Source of the DNA: Streptosporangium canum
GTDB taxonomy: Bacteria; Actinomycetota; Actinomycetes; Streptosporangiales; Streptosporangiaceae
Direction of reading: 5' to 3'
DNA length: 64,000 bases
NCBI RefSeq assembly: GCF_900113865.1
Contig: NZ_FOQY01000009.1
Span: 124,001 to 188,000, forward strand
The notes under the pieces were generated by a model. The model made no database searches. It was not told where the DNA came from and saw nothing but the letters and a program-made list of their open reading frames with translations. This document shows positions 62,486-64,000 of this stretch, piece by piece. A program made the translations under genes and the position numbers. How positions within the stretch are numbered: position 1 is the first letter of the stretch; the number at the start of each line of letters is the position of its first letter.

Positions 62486-64000
62486 ATGAGGCGACATGTG
62501 GTGGCGATCGGCCAGGCCCTGGCACTGGGGCTGCTGGCGCTGACGGACATCGTCCTGATCGCGCTGTCCCTGGTCAGCGCCATGCTGACGGCGCTGGGGA
62601 TGATCTTCGTCTTCCCTCCGTTGGTCGGCCTGATCAGGCGCCGCACCATGCTCGTCAGGGAGCTCACCGGCCGGTGGCTGGGCACTCCGGTGGCGCCGTC
62701 CTACCTGCCGCCCCCGCCCCCGCCCCGGCCCCAGCCCGACGGCTGGTACCGGTACGAGCGCCAGCTCTACAAGACACCGTGGTGGCCCGAGTGGAACAAC
62801 CGCTGGAAGTGGTTGTTCACCGACCCGGCCACCTGGCGGGACGGGCTCTGGCTGTTTCTGAACCCGGTGGTCGCCGGGACGTTCCTGCTGCTGCCCTTCG
62901 CCGTGGCCGGCTGCTTCCTGGCGGCGCCGTGGTACCCGAACCCGGTCGCCACGCCCGCGGCGGCGGTGGCGGCCCTCGCCGCGGTGATCGCGATGCCCTG
63001 GCTGCTGCGCGGCTACGGGTGGTGGAACCACCTGCTGCTGTCGCCCACGGCGCGGTCCGTCCTGGCCGGCCGGGTCCAGCGGCTCGACCGGGTCCGCCTG
63101 GAGGCGGCGGACTCCCAGGCGGCCGAGCTGCGGCGGATCGAGCGAGACCTGCACGACGGGGCCCAGGCCAGGCTCGTCGCCATGGGGATGACGCTCGGCG
63201 CGGTCGAGGAGCTGATGGACAGGGATCCGGCGGCGGCCAAGGCCCTGCTGGCCAAGGTGCGCGAGGCCTCGTCCACGGCGCTCGTCGAGCTGCGCGACCT
63301 GGTCCGGGGCATCCACCCGCCGGTCCTGGCCGAGCGCGGCCTCGGCGACGCCGTACGGGCCTTGGCGCTGGACAGCCCGATGAAGGTCAAGGTCACCGTC
63401 GACCTGAAGACGCGCCCGGACTCGCCCGTCGAGTCGGCCGCCTACTTCTCGATCAGCGAGCTGCTCACCAACGCGGCCCGGCACGGCGGCGCCGAGCGCG
63501 TGTGGATCGACATCAGCAGGCAGGACCGGACCCTGCGCGTCACCGTCACCGACGACGGCTCGGGTGGCGCCGACCCGTCGCGGGGCAGCGGCCTGCGCGG
63601 CATCGAGCGGCGGCTGGCGGCCTTCGACGGGGTGCTCGCGATCAGCAGCCCGCCGGGGGGACCGACCACGGCCACCATCGACCTGCCGGACGCGCTGCTC
63701 TGGTCCGAGCCGGAGACCAAGGTGCCGATGCCGCGCTGGAAAGCCGTCGTCGTCGGGCTGGGCTGGAGCCTCGGCTGGCTCCCGCTGTTCCCCCAGGGGC
63801 TGGTCCCGATGGTCGTCAAGATCGTCGGCGGTGAGGAGTCCAGCTGGTGCCTCGCGCTCTACCTGCCCGAGCCGTGGCAGTGGCCGATGATCGTCTTCAA
63901 CATCCTGCTGGGCCTCGGCATGTACAGCGTGGCCCTGGCCCTTCCCATCGCGCATTCGCGGCGGCACTCCGTGACGGAGAACACCGCGCGCCGTCTAGTG
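62486..64000 (+). CDS. NarL-type sensor histidine kinase (runs off the window)
   Basis: An open frame of 505 codons from ATG 62486 to the window end without a stop. Two hydrophobic N-terminal stretches (about 10-53) are followed by a Pro-rich loop and two more around 125-170. The HisKA_3 box has the phospho-acceptor H223 in ERDLHDGAQARLVAMGMTLG; the ATPase domain has SELLTNAARHG and DDGSGGADPSRGSGLRGIERR. Unusually, at least two further membrane helices follow (about 417-445 and 465-490). A LuxR-type response regulator probably lies just beyond. Confidence 0.9.
   Translation, partial: MRRHVVAIGQALALGLLALTDIVLIALSLVSAMLTALGMIFVFPPLVGLIRRRTMLVRELTGRWLGTPVAPSYLPPPPPPRPQPDGWYRYERQLYKTPWWPEWNNRWKWLFTDPATWRDGLWLFLNPVVAGTFLLLPFAVAGCFLAAPWYPNPVATPAAAVAALAAVIAMPWLLRGYGWWNHLLLSPTARSVLAGRVQRLDRVRLEAADSQAAELRRIERDLHDGAQARLVAMGMTLGAVEELMDRDPAAAKALLAKVREASSTALVELRDLVRGIHPPVLAERGLGDAVRALALDSPMKVKVTVDLKTRPDSPVESAAYFSISELLTNAARHGGAERVWIDISRQDRTLRVTVTDDGSGGADPSRGSGLRGIERRLAAFDGVLAISSPPGGPTTATIDLPDALLWSEPETKVPMPRWKAVVVGLGWSLGWLPLFPQGLVPMVVKIVGGEESSWCLALYLPEPWQWPMIVFNILLGLGMYSVALALPIAHSRRHSVTENTARRLV

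Noticed and set aside
62417..63967. 516-codon minus-strand open frame at the right end
   Set aside because: It is antisense to the histidine kinase, whose H-box and ATPase motifs are unmistakable.

Overview
The window is the replication-origin region of a high-GC actinomycete chromosome. GTG, TTG and leaderless starts are common. Gene order closely follows Mycobacterium tuberculosis from gyrA through oriC to dnaB (gyrA-gyrB-dciA-recF-dnaN-oriC-dnaA-rpmH-rnpA-yidD-yidC-jag-rsmG-parA-parB, then trxBA, an ECF sigma/anti-sigma pair, murJ, cca, then ino1, padR, a class A PBP, rpsF-ssb-rpsR-rplI and dnaB). Gene content and style suggest Streptosporangiales (Streptosporangium/Nonomuraea-like); this is inference from remembered synteny, not a database search.

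Layout. 1-9.8 kb: replication genes on the minus strand (gyrA 5' end, gyrB, dciA, recF, gnd, a BKACE-type enzyme, dnaN, oriC, dnaA). 10-15.8 kb: plus-strand rpmH-rnpA-yidD-yidC-jag-rsmG and parA-parB. 15.8-21 kb: three parS sites, tandem and degenerate repeat arrays, a hydrolase, threonine aldolase, a D-Ala-D-Ala-ligase-type enzyme and an aminotransferase. 21-34 kb: thioredoxin system behind a SigR-type promoter, ECF sigma factor and zinc-finger anti-sigma factor, and an envelope block (pseudokinase, MurJ flippase, DUF6049-like protein, YbaK-like protein), then cca, an MFS protein and idi. 34-43.5 kb: inositol-phosphate synthase with its PadR regulator and operator, class A PBP, two GT-C-type membrane proteins, endonuclease IV. 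44-51.6 kb: rpsF-ssb-rpsR-rplI, a polar amino-acid ABC importer, an APC permease and a MATE exporter. 51.6-54.6 kb: dnaB interrupted by a LAGLIDADG intein and preceded by DnaA boxes. 54.7-64 kb: argG with an ArgR-like operator, an AraC-controlled oxidoreductase/DUF1772 pair, a phosphodiesterase, TetR, an ABC-2 exporter, and a NarL-type histidine kinase running off the window.

How it fits together. Transcription diverges from oriC, so core genes are co-directional with replication. DnaA boxes occur in four places: an 11-bp-phased array between dnaN and dnaA, inside the dnaA linker codons, between dnaA and rpmH, and upstream of dnaB. ParB has three exact parS sites within 3.4 kb of parAB; one sits in a 36-bp perfect palindrome behind parB, another ends a degenerate array whose unit boundaries resemble decayed parS. 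The most unusual material is the intergenic repeat family around oriC/parS, the intein plus a separate codon-usage anomaly next to the DnaB P-loop, an inverted repeat burying the start codon of the MATE gene, and a histidine kinase with membrane helices after its ATPase domain. No rRNA, tRNA, CRISPR array or insertion sequence was recognised.
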